Source: Ga0077527 sp964433345
GTDB lineage: Bacteria; Pseudomonadota; Gammaproteobacteria; Burkholderiales; SG8-41
Assembly (NCBI GenBank): GCA_964433345.1
Contig: CAYSQJ010000005.1
Span: forward strand, 62,001 to 126,000
DNA: 64,000 bases
Direction of reading: 5' to 3'
Both the position numbers and the translations under genes were made by a program. Positions 8,808 through 17,111 of the stretch are shown piece after piece; positions within the stretch are counted from its first letter, which is position 1, and every line of letters begins with the position of its first letter. The notes beneath the pieces were generated by a model. The model worked only from the letters and a program-made list of their open reading frames with translations. It did not search any database and was not told where the DNA came from.

Positions 8808-9503
8808 TTAATGGTTCTCCGCGACGATAGCGAGGTTCATCACTGAGTCGCTGTTGAGGATCGCCTTCAGCACCATGTCGCGTGCGGCCTCGATCTGCTC
8901 CTGGCAGATTTTTTCCGCGGTCGCGCCGTCACCGCGCACCAGCGCGCGCACCAGCGTGCGGTGCTCGTGCTGCATTTCCTGGGTGCGGTTGCGAAAGCCG
9001 AGGCCGAGGTGCAGAAGGCGGGTCATTTCGTCCAGCAACTGGGCGATCGCATGGGCGAGCCGGGCGTTGCCCGAGGCCTGGGCAATCGCGACGTGGAATT
9101 CCTTGTTGGCTTCGAGGAAGCGCGCGGTGCTCTTCGGCTCGCCCGACTGGTAGCCGGCGCGGCAGATCTCGTCGAGCACGCGCAGCCGCTTGGCGTCGAC
9201 CCGGCCTGCGGCGAGACGCGCGGCGCGCGGTTCGAGCAGCAGGCGCAGCTCAAAAACATCCTGGATGTCCTTGAGCGTGACCGGGGCCACCATGTAACCG
9301 CGACGCGGCATCGCGCGAACCAGCCCGTCGTGGGCGAGGCGGGACAGTGCCATGCGCACCGGCGCCTTGCCGAGCTTGTACTGTTCACAGAGCTGCGCTT
9401 CGGACACCTCGGCGCCCGGCGCGATCAGGCAGCAGATGATGTCGTGCTTGACGCGTTCGTAGGCGCGCTCGCTGAGCAGGGGGATGGTTTTTGCGGCAGT
9501 CAT
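8808..9503 (-). CDS. GntR-family regulator (FCD/FadR type)
   Basis: A 231-residue transcriptional regulator. Residues 10-75 form the winged helix (SERAYERVKHDI, then LCEQYKLGKAPVRMALSRLAHDGLV, ending RRGYMVAP). Residues about 85-215 form the all-helical FCD effector domain. Conserved polar positions there (ANKEFHVAIAQASGN and EHRTLVRALVRGD) supply the usual Asp/His metal-ligand set. FCD regulators of this type commonly sense carboxylates. The gene is divergent from the triple MFS operon and cotranscribed with the cupin, so it may control both directions. Palindromes at 9531-9540 and 9548-9558 are candidate operators. Confidence 0.92.
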   Translation of the reverse strand: MTAAKTIPLLSERAYERVKHDIICCLIAPGAEVSEAQLCEQYKLGKAPVRMALSRLAHDGLVRAMPRRGYMVAPVTLKDIQDVFELRLLLEPRAARLAAGRVDAKRLRVLDEICRAGYQSGEPKSTARFLEANKEFHVAIAQASGNARLAHAIAQLLDEMTRLLHLGLGFRNRTQEMQHEHRTLVRALVRGDGATAEKICQEQIEAARDMVLKAILNSDSVMNLAIVAENH

Positions 9504-9530
9504 TCCAATGAAATCTTAGAAATGAAAGTC

Positions 9531-9558
9531 TGACATGTCAATAAATCATTTCTGAAAT
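9531..9558. promoter_or_regulatory. Candidate GntR operator pair
   Basis: Two perfect palindromes lie close together in the AT-rich divergent spacer: TGACATGTCA at 9531-9540 and ATTTCTGAAAT at 9548-9558. GntR/FCD regulators bind short palindromes as dimers and usually regulate their own promoter. The location just upstream of the regulator start (9503) fits, but binding is inferred. Confidence 0.45.
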
Positions 9559-9678
9559 TTTGAAATGCCCTGCCATGGTGCGCAGACCGCATCGTGAGCG
9601 TGCAGCTTGCACCATCGCGGCGCAGTCCACACAATGCAGCGTGTCTTTCCGGCAACTTTTTTACAGCAGGGTATTTCC

Positions 9679-10887
9679 GTGACCGGCAGCGTGCTGATGC
9701 CCGGCCCGTGGACGGTCGTTGCCGTCGCCACTTTTGCGCAGATGATGATCGCGATGTCGAACATCCTGCTGCCGACAATCGCACCCAAACTGGCGGAGGC
9801 ACTGGGCGTCAGCCCGATCCTGATCGGCTACCAGGTCAGCCTGACCTTCGGCGTGGCGACGGCGGCGACGATGTTCGGCGGCAAGGCGGTGCTGCGTTAC
9901 GGTGCGGCACGTGCCACGCAGATCTCGGTGCTGTGCTGCGGTGTGGGACTTGCGCTGTTCGCGCTGCCGCATGTCGCGGCGATCGCGCTCGGCTCGGCCG
10001 CGGTGGGCATGGGCATGGGGTTGCTCAATCCTGCGGCAGCCCACATGCTGGTCAGCTATACGCCGCCGCAGCGGCGCAACATCATGTTTTCGATCAAGCA
10101 GACCGGCGTGCCGGTCGGCGGCGTGATCACTGCGCTGACCGCGCCGGCGATCGCGGTGAATTTCGGCTACCGCTGGTCGCTGCTGATGGTGGGGCTGATG
10201 ATTTTCGCCATTGTGCTGGTGCTTCAGCGTTATCGTGAAGTATGGGACGCCGACCGCGGCAGGGTGCAGCAGGGAGGCGGTGCGGCTTTCGGCGGTGTAC
10301 CCCTGGTCTGGGGACAGGCCGACCTGCGCTGGATGTCGCTGGTGGCGATGATCTTTTCGGCGATCCAGCGCATCGTGCTGAGCTTCACCGTGATCTACCT
10401 GGTGGCCGAAGGGCGTTACGGACTGGTCGAGGCCGGCGTCATGCTGTCGGTGGTGCAGATCGGCGGCTCGGCCTCGCGCATCTGCTGGGGCTGGCTCGCC
10501 GACCGGATGGGCAGCAGCCTGCAGGTGCTGATGATCATCTGCGGCCTGACCATCACGTCGACACTGCTGCTGGCGCTGTTCGATCCGGAATGGAATCGGC
10601 TCCTGGTCTATGTCCTGTTTTTCGTGATCGGCACGACCGCGGTGGGCTGGAACGGCGTGTTCCATGCGGAGGCCGCGCGGCTGAGTCCGCCGGGCATGGC
10701 CAGCGTGGTGGCGGCAGGCACCACCTTCTTCGTGTTCGGGGGGGTTCTGGTGGGGCCTGCGGCATTCGCAGCGGCCCATGGCGGCATCGGCAGCTATGGC
10801 AATACCTTCCTGCTGGTGACCGCCGCGGCCGTGGCCGCTTTCGGCCTGCTGTTGATGGCGCAGCGGGCCGCGCGGAAAAATCGATGA
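9679..10887 (+). CDS. MFS transporter, first of three tandem paralogs
   Basis: A major facilitator of about 402 residues with 12 predicted membrane segments. I take the GTG at 9679 as the start: an AGCAGGG site lies 8 nt upstream, and the resulting N-terminus matches those of the next two paralogs; an ATG at 9634 is possible. Family-specific landmarks are RYGAARATQ after TM2, PPQRRNIMFSIKQTGVPVG after TM4, the second-half loop WGWLADRMG, and AVGWNGVFHAEAARLSPPG near TM10. All three recur in the two following genes. The substrate is unknown; the context suggests an organic anion. Its stop overlaps the next ATG by 4 nt. Confidence 0.9.
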   Translation: MTGSVLMPGPWTVVAVATFAQMMIAMSNILLPTIAPKLAEALGVSPILIGYQVSLTFGVATAATMFGGKAVLRYGAARATQISVLCCGVGLALFALPHVAAIALGSAAVGMGMGLLNPAAAHMLVSYTPPQRRNIMFSIKQTGVPVGGVITALTAPAIAVNFGYRWSLLMVGLMIFAIVLVLQRYREVWDADRGRVQQGGGAAFGGVPLVWGQADLRWMSLVAMIFSAIQRIVLSFTVIYLVAEGRYGLVEAGVMLSVVQIGGSASRICWGWLADRMGSSLQVLMIICGLTITSTLLLALFDPEWNRLLVYVLFFVIGTTAVGWNGVFHAEAARLSPPGMASVVAAGTTFFVFGGVLVGPAAFAAAHGGIGSYGNTFLLVTAAAVAAFGLLLMAQRAARKNR

Positions 10888-12083
10888 GCGCTGCCGCACC
10901 TTCCATCGTGGTGGTGGTGCTGGCGACCACCGCCGCGCAGATCGCCTCGGCGATGGGCATCGCGATATTTCCGGTGCTGGCACCCCAGCTCGCGCAGATG
11001 CTCGAAGTCGACGCCTCGGCGGTGGGATACCTGATCAGCATTCTCTTCGGCGCAGCGATGCTCGCCTCGGGCGCGGTCGGCACCGTGGTGCTGCGCTGGG
11101 GCGCCTGCCGCGCGATGCAGTGGTCGCTGTGGGTCTGCGCTGCCGGCATGGCGGCGGGACTGGCGGGCAAGCTGTGGCTGATGCCGGTGGCGGCGATATG
11201 CAGCGGCATCAGCACCGCATTGGCGGCGGCCGGCGCCGCGCACCTGCTTTACCGTTTCGGGCCGCCGCAGCGGCGCAACCTGGTTTTTTCGATCAAGCAG
11301 ACCGGCGTGCCGCTGGGCTGGGCAACCATCGCGCTGCTCGCGCCGGTACTGACCGTGGCCTTCAGCTGGCGGGTTTCGATGTTCGTGGTGCTCGCGTATT
11401 CGGTGGCGGGGGCGCTGCTGCTGGAGCGCTGGAGGATGCATTGGGACGATGACCGGGATCCCGGCGCCGCTTCGCGCACCAACCTGCTCACCGGCATCGG
11501 CGTGCTGTGGCGTTATCCGACGCTGCGCTACCTGGCGATGGCGGGCTTTTTCTTTTCCTTTGTCCAGCTTTGCCTGGGCACGTTCACGGTGAACCTGCTG
11601 GTGCAGGAGGCCGGCTACGGCCTGGTGGCCGCCGGCGCGATGCTGTCGCTGGTGCAGGTTTCGGGCATGGCGGGGCGGCTTGCTTTCGGCTGGATCGCCG
11701 ATCGCAGCGGGATGGCGCTCGCGGTGCTGGCGCTGACCAGCCTCGCGGCCGCAGTGGGCTGCGTCGCCAGCCTGTGGATCGCCAGCCGCCCGCCGGTGGC
11801 GGCGCTGGCGGTGTTCTATGCCTTGTTCGGTGTCGCGGCTTACGGCTGGAACGGCGTGATGCACGCGCAGATCGCGAGGTTGAGCCCGCCGGGGATGGTC
11901 AGCGTGGCGACCGGCGGCATCATGGTGTGGATTTTCGGCGGCATCCTCGCCGGCCCCGCGCTGTTCGCGGCGGCGTATCGCGGCATCGGCAGTTATGCCG
12001 ACACTTTCGGGCTGCTCGCGGTGGCCGCGCTGGCCAGTGCAGCGCTGGCGGCAGCGGCGGCGCGCGCGGAGCGCAGCCCGTGA
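10884..12083 (+). CDS. MFS transporter, second of three tandem paralogs
   Basis: A 399-residue 12-TM transporter that starts in an ATGA overlap with the preceding MFS gene. The shared landmarks are RWGACRAMQ, PPQRRNLVFSIKQTGVPLG, FGWIADRSG and AYGWNGVMHAQIARLSPPG. Compared with the first copy, the loops are conserved while the membrane segments vary more, as expected for duplicated carriers with different substrates. Coupling by 4-nt overlaps on both sides means all three proteins should be made together. Whether they act alone or as hetero-oligomers is not visible in the sequence. Confidence 0.9.
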   Translation: MSAAAPSIVVVVLATTAAQIASAMGIAIFPVLAPQLAQMLEVDASAVGYLISILFGAAMLASGAVGTVVLRWGACRAMQWSLWVCAAGMAAGLAGKLWLMPVAAICSGISTALAAAGAAHLLYRFGPPQRRNLVFSIKQTGVPLGWATIALLAPVLTVAFSWRVSMFVVLAYSVAGALLLERWRMHWDDDRDPGAASRTNLLTGIGVLWRYPTLRYLAMAGFFFSFVQLCLGTFTVNLLVQEAGYGLVAAGAMLSLVQVSGMAGRLAFGWIADRSGMALAVLALTSLAAAVGCVASLWIASRPPVAALAVFYALFGVAAYGWNGVMHAQIARLSPPGMVSVATGGIMVWIFGGILAGPALFAAAYRGIGSYADTFGLLAVAALASAALAAAAARAERSP

Positions 12084-13306
12084 CCCCGGCATCCACGCCT
12101 CCCTTCGCTACGGTGGCCGCGGTGGTGGCGGCCACCACCGCGGCACAGGTTGCCGGCGCGATGGGCGCTGCGGTGTTCCCGGTGATCGCGCCGGAGCTGG
12201 CGCGTGCGCTGGATGTCGAGGCCTCGCTGATCGGCTACCAGATGAGCGTGATCTACGGCGCGGCGATGCTGGGATCGATGCTGTTCACCTGGATGGTGGC
12301 GCGTTACGGCGGCTGCCGCACCACCCAGATCGGCATGGCCTGCTGCGTCACCGGCATGGCGGTGGCCCTTCACGGCAGCATCACCGCACTGTTGTTCGCC
12401 TCGGTGCTGATCGGCGTTGCGATGAGCATCAACCTCCCGGCAGCCGCGCACCTGCTGTTCCGCTACAGCCCGCCGCAGCACCGCAATTTCATTTTTTCGC
12501 TGAAGCAAACCGGCGTGCCGCTGGCCTGGGCGCTGATGGCCTTGATCGCGCCGGCGGTGACGCTCGCCTTCGGCTGGCGCTGGGCGCTGGCACTGGTGCT
12601 GGTCTCGGCGCTGGCAACGCTGCTGGCGATGCAGCCGGCGCGCCGCCGCTGGGATGATGATCGCCGTCCCGATCTGCCGGTGCAGGCGCGGGTGTTTGAC
12701 GGCGTGTTGCTGGTCTGGCGCATGCCGGCGCTGCGCTTGCTGGGTGTGGCTGCATTCTGCCTCGCCTTCATCCAGCTTTGCGTGAGCACCTTCACGGTGG
12801 TGATGCTGGTCGGCGAGGGTGGCTACACGCTGGTTGAGGCCGGACTGATGCTGTCGGTGGCGCAGATCTTCGGCGTGCTCGGGCGCATCGCCTGGGGCTG
12901 GCTCGCCGATCGCAGCGGCGACTGCCTGGAGGCCCTGCAATACCTCACCCTGGGCTCGATCGCCTGCTGCGGCGCGGTGTTTTTCCTGCAGCCCGGTTGG
13001 CCGGTGGCGGTGACCGGGTTGCTGTTTGCAGTGCTCGGCGCGACCGCAATCGGCTGGAACGGACTCTATACCGCCGAGGTTGCACGGCGCAGTCCGCCGG
13101 GACAGGTAAGCCTCGCCACCGGTGGCGCGATGGTGTGGAACTTCGCCGGCATTCTGACCGGGCCGACCGCTTTCACGCTGGTCTACAAGCTGACCGGCAG
13201 CTATGCGACGACCTTCGGCATGGTCACCGTGATTGCGCTGCTGACGCTGGTGGCGCTGCATGCCGGGCGGCGCGTGCTGCGCGGGGAGGGCCATGCTGGT
13301 GGATGA
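12080..13306 (+). CDS. MFS transporter, third of three tandem paralogs
   Basis: A 408-residue transporter with a GTG start at 12080, inside a GTGA overlap with the previous stop. The landmarks are RYGGCRTTQIG, PPQHRNFIFSLKQTGVPLA, WGWLADRSG and AIGWNGLYTAEVARRSPPG. It closes the set of three paralogs, and its end overlaps the first TauE/SafE gene by 14 nt. The operon therefore joins two unrelated permease families. The gene is otherwise intact, and its codon use looks like that of its neighbours. Confidence 0.9.
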   Translation: MTPASTPPFATVAAVVAATTAAQVAGAMGAAVFPVIAPELARALDVEASLIGYQMSVIYGAAMLGSMLFTWMVARYGGCRTTQIGMACCVTGMAVALHGSITALLFASVLIGVAMSINLPAAAHLLFRYSPPQHRNFIFSLKQTGVPLAWALMALIAPAVTLAFGWRWALALVLVSALATLLAMQPARRRWDDDRRPDLPVQARVFDGVLLVWRMPALRLLGVAAFCLAFIQLCVSTFTVVMLVGEGGYTLVEAGLMLSVAQIFGVLGRIAWGWLADRSGDCLEALQYLTLGSIACCGAVFFLQPGWPVAVTGLLFAVLGATAIGWNGLYTAEVARRSPPGQVSLATGGAMVWNFAGILTGPTAFTLVYKLTGSYATTFGMVTVIALLTLVALHAGRRVLRGEGHAGG

Positions 13307-14045
13307 CCTGTCGCTGTGGCAGATGCTGTTCTGCGCGGGGGTTGTAACGGTCGCCTTCGCGGTGCGCGGCGGTACCGGTTTCGGCGGCGGCGCGGTGGCG
13401 GTGCCGCTGCTGGCGCTGGTGTTCCCGGTGCAGGTGACGGTGCCGGTGGTGACCGTGCTCAACATGCTGTCCTCGGTGGGCCACGGCGTGGTCGACTGGC
13501 GCCATATCGTCTGGCGCGAGATCTGGCGCATCCTTCCCGGCAGCCTGCTCGGCGTGTTCTTCGGCATTTACCTGTTGACGCTGATCGATACGCAGCCGCT
13601 GGCGCGCGCGCTCGGCGTGTTTGTCGTGCTCTATGCGCTGTACGTGATGGTGTTTGCCGGCCGCACGCCGGCCATTCCGCCGCGCTGGATGCTGCCGGTG
13701 GCGGGCGTGACCAGCTTCTGCGCCGGCATCGTCGGTTCGCTGTTCGGCGGCGCGGCAGGACCGATCTACGTGATCTACCTCAACTCTGCGCGCCTTGCCA
13801 AGGACGCTTTCCGCGTGACCATCACCACGGTGATGCTGTTCCAGGGGCTGACGCGCATTGCCGGCTATGCCTCGCTGGGCCTCTATGACCGCCAGGTGAT
13901 GCTGCTGCTGGCGGCGGCATTGCCGATGATGATCGCCGGCTCCTGGCTGGGCGCGCGGCTGGTGCGGCGCTTCGATCAACGGCTGTTTCAACGCGCCCTC
14001 GGTGCGGTGCTGCTGGTCAGCGGCACCGCGCTGGCGCTGAAGTAG
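13293..14045 (+). CDS. TauE/SafE-family anion permease, first copy
   Basis: A 250-residue membrane protein with about eight hydrophobic segments and the two internal repeats of the TauE/SafE (sulfite/organosulfonate exporter) family. The first repeat carries RGGTGFGGGAVAVPLLALVFP (about 27-46) and the second GIVGSLFGGAAGPIYVIYL (about 148-166). The ATG at 13293 is preceded by GGGGAGGG. Members move sulfite, sulfoacetate or other small carboxylated or sulfonated anions. Position inside the MFS operon (14-nt overlap) and directly before a second TauE gene suggests a two-component or paired permease. Confidence 0.88.
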   Translation: MLVDDLSLWQMLFCAGVVTVAFAVRGGTGFGGGAVAVPLLALVFPVQVTVPVVTVLNMLSSVGHGVVDWRHIVWREIWRILPGSLLGVFFGIYLLTLIDTQPLARALGVFVVLYALYVMVFAGRTPAIPPRWMLPVAGVTSFCAGIVGSLFGGAAGPIYVIYLNSARLAKDAFRVTITTVMLFQGLTRIAGYASLGLYDRQVMLLLAAALPMMIAGSWLGARLVRRFDQRLFQRALGAVLLVSGTALALK

Positions 14046-14049
14046 GGCT

Positions 14050-14793
14050 ATGCCGGGATTCGACGCCTTCCAGCTGGCTTGGATCGCCGGCTCGGTTTTT
14101 GTTGCCTTCGTGGTGCGCGGCATGTCCGGTTTCGGTGCCGGCATGATTGCCGTGCCGCTGCTCGCTTTCGTGATTCCGCTGCAGCTGGCGGTGCCGCTGT
14201 GCAGCCTGCTGGTGTTCGTGCTGTTCGTGATTCTGGTCATCCGCGACCGCCGGGAAATCGTCTGGGACGAGTTGCGCCTGCTGCTGCCGCCGACCATCGT
14301 CGGCGCGCTGGCCGGGCTGTGGCTGTTTGCGGTGCTCGACAACCGGATGCTGGTGCTGCTGCTGGGCTGCTTCCTGATCCTGTATTCGCTGTACATGCTG
14401 GCTGTCAGCACGCTGGGCCTGCCGCAGCTGCGCTGCTCGCAGCGCTGGGCCTTGCCGGTGGGTTTTACCGGCGCCTTTTTCGACACGCTGTTCGGCGGGG
14501 GCGGTGGAACCCTAGTGGTGATCTACATCAATGCCCGGGGTGTCAGTCGTGCGGGATTTCGTGCGACCGTCGCGGCGCTGTGGTTTGCGGAGATGGTGGC
14601 CCGTATCGGCGGATACGCCTGGTCGGGTTATTACGACAAGGGCACGCTGCTGCTGTTCCTGCTGCTGCTGCCCCTGATGTGGGTCGCCACTGTGACTGGC
14701 GAGCGCCTGGGCAACCGCGTCAGCAGCGAGACCTTTTCACGGATCCTGGCACTGATGCTGCTCGCCAGCGGCGTGAGCCTGCTGCTGAAATGA
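14050..14793 (+). CDS. TauE/SafE-family anion permease, second copy
   Basis: A 247-residue paralog of the preceding gene, starting 4 nt after its stop. It shows the same repeat landmarks: RGMSGFGAGMIAVPLLAFVIP (about 20-40) and GAFFDTLFGGGGGTLVVIYI (about 141-160). About eight membrane helices are expected. Two adjacent TauE-like genes with about the same length may form a heterodimer. I see no terminator before the convergent small gene at 14824-14964. Confidence 0.88.
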   Translation: MPGFDAFQLAWIAGSVFVAFVVRGMSGFGAGMIAVPLLAFVIPLQLAVPLCSLLVFVLFVILVIRDRREIVWDELRLLLPPTIVGALAGLWLFAVLDNRMLVLLLGCFLILYSLYMLAVSTLGLPQLRCSQRWALPVGFTGAFFDTLFGGGGGTLVVIYINARGVSRAGFRATVAALWFAEMVARIGGYAWSGYYDKGTLLLFLLLLPLMWVATVTGERLGNRVSSETFSRILALMLLASGVSLLLK

Positions 14794-14823
14794 GTGGCGG
14801 TTAAGGCTGCGACTGCGCTGTAT

Positions 14824-14964
14824 TCAGCGCAGGAAAATCACGACAGGGAATACTGCGACAGCAAGGGCGAGTACCAGCCACTCGAGGTTGTTGCGTTTGA
14901 GCCAGCCGGTGAAATGCAGAATCAGCACGACGATTGCGATCACGTAAAAGGCATAAAACGCCAT
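14824..14964 (-). CDS. Small two-helix membrane protein (46 aa)
   Basis: A 46-codon gene on the minus strand between the permease operon and parA. It begins with an ATG at 14964 and has a strong G-rich site (AGGGGGG) about 8 nt upstream. Residues 3-19 (FYAFYVIAIVVLILHFT) and 29-45 (a Leu/Val/Ala-rich run ending VVIFLR) are hydrophobic, joined by a short positive/polar turn (GWLKRNNLEW). The layout fits a two-helix inner-membrane miniprotein. I do not recognise a family. It is convergent with the TauE gene, with a 30-nt gap. Confidence 0.6.
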   Translation of the reverse strand: MAFYAFYVIAIVVLILHFTGWLKRNNLEWLVLALAVAVFPVVIFLR

Positions 14965-15399
14965 TTCAAACACCCCCCTGTAATTTGCCTGCGAGGATAA
15001 CCGAATTCAAAGTCGGTCGCCATTGGCCGGGGCAAGGTTCGCGGTCAGTTGCGGCATTCAGGGCGACGCCCGTTTGTGGTGCGTTCTCCGCCTGCGAACG
15101 ACAGCTGTCTGCTGTTCGCGGGGGGTGCGGGCGGGGTGCAGGGTGCTCCGGCATATCCGGACATTGTTGCGTCGCCGATCGGCAATGCTGATGTGTCCGC
15201 AAGACTGCAATAAATTAAGTAATTGTTTTTATTGATATTTTATTCATCCTTCCTGTTGTCAGCGGCTTCAATTCCAAGCCGGGCAGCAGCTTGCCGCGAT
15301 GTATTGAGGCGATGTCCAAACAGCGGTTGCCAATTCCCTGATTCACAGCGCAAAATCCCCAGTCCAATCCATGGCCGTTACGGCCAGTCGGAGGTCCCG
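14965..15399. other. Intergenic region upstream of parA
   Basis: These 435 nt lie between the divergent 46-residue gene and parA. The only marked feature is the AT-rich element at 15211-15245. The rest is GC-rich with no convincing reading frame or terminator. Part of it should hold the promoters of both genes. Confidence 0.5.
15211..15245 (-). repeat. AT-rich 35-bp element, copy 1
   Basis: On the minus strand it reads AATATCAATAAAAACAATTA, then CTTAATTTATT. The core AATAAAAACA is shared with the copies near 41.4, 45.4 and 60.4 kb. It is intergenic, about 155 nt before the parA start, and points against parA. Confidence 0.75.
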
Positions 15400-16299
15400 G
15401 TGGCACGCATTGCGGTATTCAATCAGAAGGGCGGGGTCGGCAAGACGACGACCACCCTGAACCTTGCCGGCCTGCTGGCGCGGCGCGGCGCGGATCCGCT
15501 GGTGATCGACCTCGACCCACAGGGGCATCTCACGGATGTCTGCGGCGTATCAGTGCCGCGCGCGGATGCCAGCCTCTACGGACTGTATGCGCATGGCGTG
15601 CCGCTCGCGGCGTTGAGCATGAGCACGCGAAATGGCTGGCGTCTGGTGCCTTCGCACATCGAACTGTCCAAGGTCGACACCCAGTTCGGCAAGGGCCCCG
15701 CGGTGCTGACGCGCCTTGCCGTCGCGCTCGAGAAGATGCCGGCCGCGCGCCCGGTGCTGATGGATGCCTGCCCGATGCTGGGTGTGCTGTCGCTGGGCAG
15801 CGTGTTTGCGGCTGACGGCGTGATCATCCCGATTTCGACGGATTACCTGGCGATGAAGGGGGCGCTGCAGATGGAGCGCACGCTGAAGGCGCTGGAGCAG
15901 GTGCTGAAGCGGCGCGTGCCGCGCCGCTACCTGATCACCCGCTACGATTCGCGGCGCCGCATGTCGCTCGACATCGAGCGCCAGCTGCGCAGCCGTTATG
16001 GCGACGAAGTCTGTGCGACGCGCATCGCCGAGAATGTCAGCCTTGCGGAGAGCCCGGCCTCCAATCAGGACGTCTTCGAGCATGCCCCGGCAAGCCGCGG
16101 CGCACGCGATTATGGCAAGCTGCTCGAGGAACTGCTGGCGACGGATTTCATCCGGCTGGAGCGGCCCGCGAGCGCGCCGGCGGTTAGGACCGTACCGCCG
16201 GGGGCGCGCACCGCGCTGGCGGCAGGGCAGGAGACTACGCTGCGCCGCGGAGTGACTGCCGGGCTGCGTCTGATTCACGCGCGCCGCGCCGGCTCCTGA
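15400..16299 (+). CDS. ParA/Soj-family ATPase (orphan)
   Basis: A 299-residue P-loop ATPase of the ParA/MinD class. The deviant Walker A, KGGVGKTTTTLN (about 10-21), opens the protein right after VARIAVFNQ. The switch/Walker A' region is DLDPQGHLTD (about 41-50), and the later ADGVIIPISTDYLAMKGA segment is typical of ParA. The GTG at 15400 is chosen because GGAGG lies 6 nt upstream and the P-loop then sits at the usual distance. The C-terminus carries a 40-residue basic/Ala-rich tail beyond the fold. No parB-like gene or parS array is visible nearby, so the cargo is unknown. Confidence 0.9.
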   Translation: MARIAVFNQKGGVGKTTTTLNLAGLLARRGADPLVIDLDPQGHLTDVCGVSVPRADASLYGLYAHGVPLAALSMSTRNGWRLVPSHIELSKVDTQFGKGPAVLTRLAVALEKMPAARPVLMDACPMLGVLSLGSVFAADGVIIPISTDYLAMKGALQMERTLKALEQVLKRRVPRRYLITRYDSRRRMSLDIERQLRSRYGDEVCATRIAENVSLAESPASNQDVFEHAPASRGARDYGKLLEELLATDFIRLERPASAPAVRTVPPGARTALAAGQETTLRRGVTAGLRLIHARRAGS

Positions 16300-16320
16300 A
16301 TCGCGGTTCGGGACGCCGCG

Positions 16321-16551
16321 CTAGCGCGTATCGTCCTGCCGGCTGATCAGCGAAATCATCCCTTCGAGATCCACGCCTTCCCCGCGCGTGTCCGGGGCCA
16401 GCGCGCTGCATTCGAGGATTTCGCAATGATGGTAAATCTGGCGGATCCGGGTTTCCGCTTCCGCCTGGTCGCGCGCCTGCACCGCCAGGTTCTCCACCAC
16501 CATGCCGCCGCGGGTCTTGATGCGGAATCCGAACTTGCTCATGGCGGTCAT
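16321..16551 (-). CDS. Small hypothetical protein (76 aa)
   Basis: A 76-residue protein I do not recognise. It starts MTAMSKFGFRIKTRGG and has an alternating pattern (VENLAVQARDQAEAETRIRQIY) consistent with a beta-alpha-beta unit, followed by HHCEILECSAL. Two Cys residues lie near the His pair. GAGGA 8 nt before the ATG at 16551 supports this start over the internal ATG three codons on. It lies 19 nt downstream of the carbonic anhydrase gene, probably in the same operon, and converges on parA with a 21-nt gap. Confidence 0.7.
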   Translation of the reverse strand: MTAMSKFGFRIKTRGGMVVENLAVQARDQAEAETRIRQIYHHCEILECSALAPDTRGEGVDLEGMISLISRQDDTR

Positions 16552-16570
16552 GGCAGCGTCCTCGTTGCAA

Positions 16571-17095
16571 TCAGGATTCGTCGGATCGCAGCTCTGCGAG
16601 GTAGCGCTTGAAGTTCTTCACATAATGCTCGGAGATGCGGTTGATGCCCTTGATCTGATCGGGCGTCAGTTGTTTCACCACCTTGCCCGGCATGCCCAGA
16701 ACCATCGAGCCGTCCGGAATCTCCTTGCCCTCGCCAACGAAGGCACCGGCGCCGATCAGGCAGTTTTTGCCGATTTTCGCGCCGTTGAGGACCACCGCCT
16801 TGATTCCGATCAGGCTGCCTTCGCCGACGGTGCAGCCGTGCAGCATCGCCATGTGGCCGACGCTGACATTCCTCTCCAGCGTCAGCGGGAAGCCGGGGTC
16901 GGCGTGCAGTACCGAGCCGTCCTGCACCTGCGAGTTTTCGCCGATGGTGATGGTGTCGCTGTCGCCACGCAACACGCAGTTCCACCAGATGCTGGCATTG
17001 TTCTCCAGCACCACGCTGCCGATGACGGTGGCATTGGGGGCTATCCAGTAGTCGCCCTTGCAGACGACCTTGCGGTCTCCAAGCGAATATTTCAT
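16571..17095 (-). CDS. Gamma-class carbonic anhydrase family protein
   Basis: A 174-residue left-handed beta-helix protein. The hexapeptide-repeat pattern (I/V-G-x-x-x) runs from about residue 20 to 140. The gamma-carbonic anhydrase zinc ligands are visible: His in SVLHADPG (about 64) and the pair in GHMAMLHGC (about 81 and 86). The arrangement is that of the PaaY/CaiE/YrdA group, whose members either hydrate CO2 or hydrolyse CoA thioesters as a trimer. I use the ATG at 17095; a GTG two codons upstream is also possible. It lies just downstream of the GGT gene on the same strand. Confidence 0.88.
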   Translation of the reverse strand: MKYSLGDRKVVCKGDYWIAPNATVIGSVVLENNASIWWNCVLRGDSDTITIGENSQVQDGSVLHADPGFPLTLERNVSVGHMAMLHGCTVGEGSLIGIKAVVLNGAKIGKNCLIGAGAFVGEGKEIPDGSMVLGMPGKVVKQLTPDQIKGINRISEHYVKNFKRYLAELRSDES

Positions 17096-17111
17096 CGGCA
17101 CGCCCCGGTCA

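Noticed and set aside
9541..9560. The AT-rich strip before the MFS operon as another copy of the 35-bp element
   Set aside because: It has AATAAATCA but not the rest of the core, and its palindromes fit a regulator site better.
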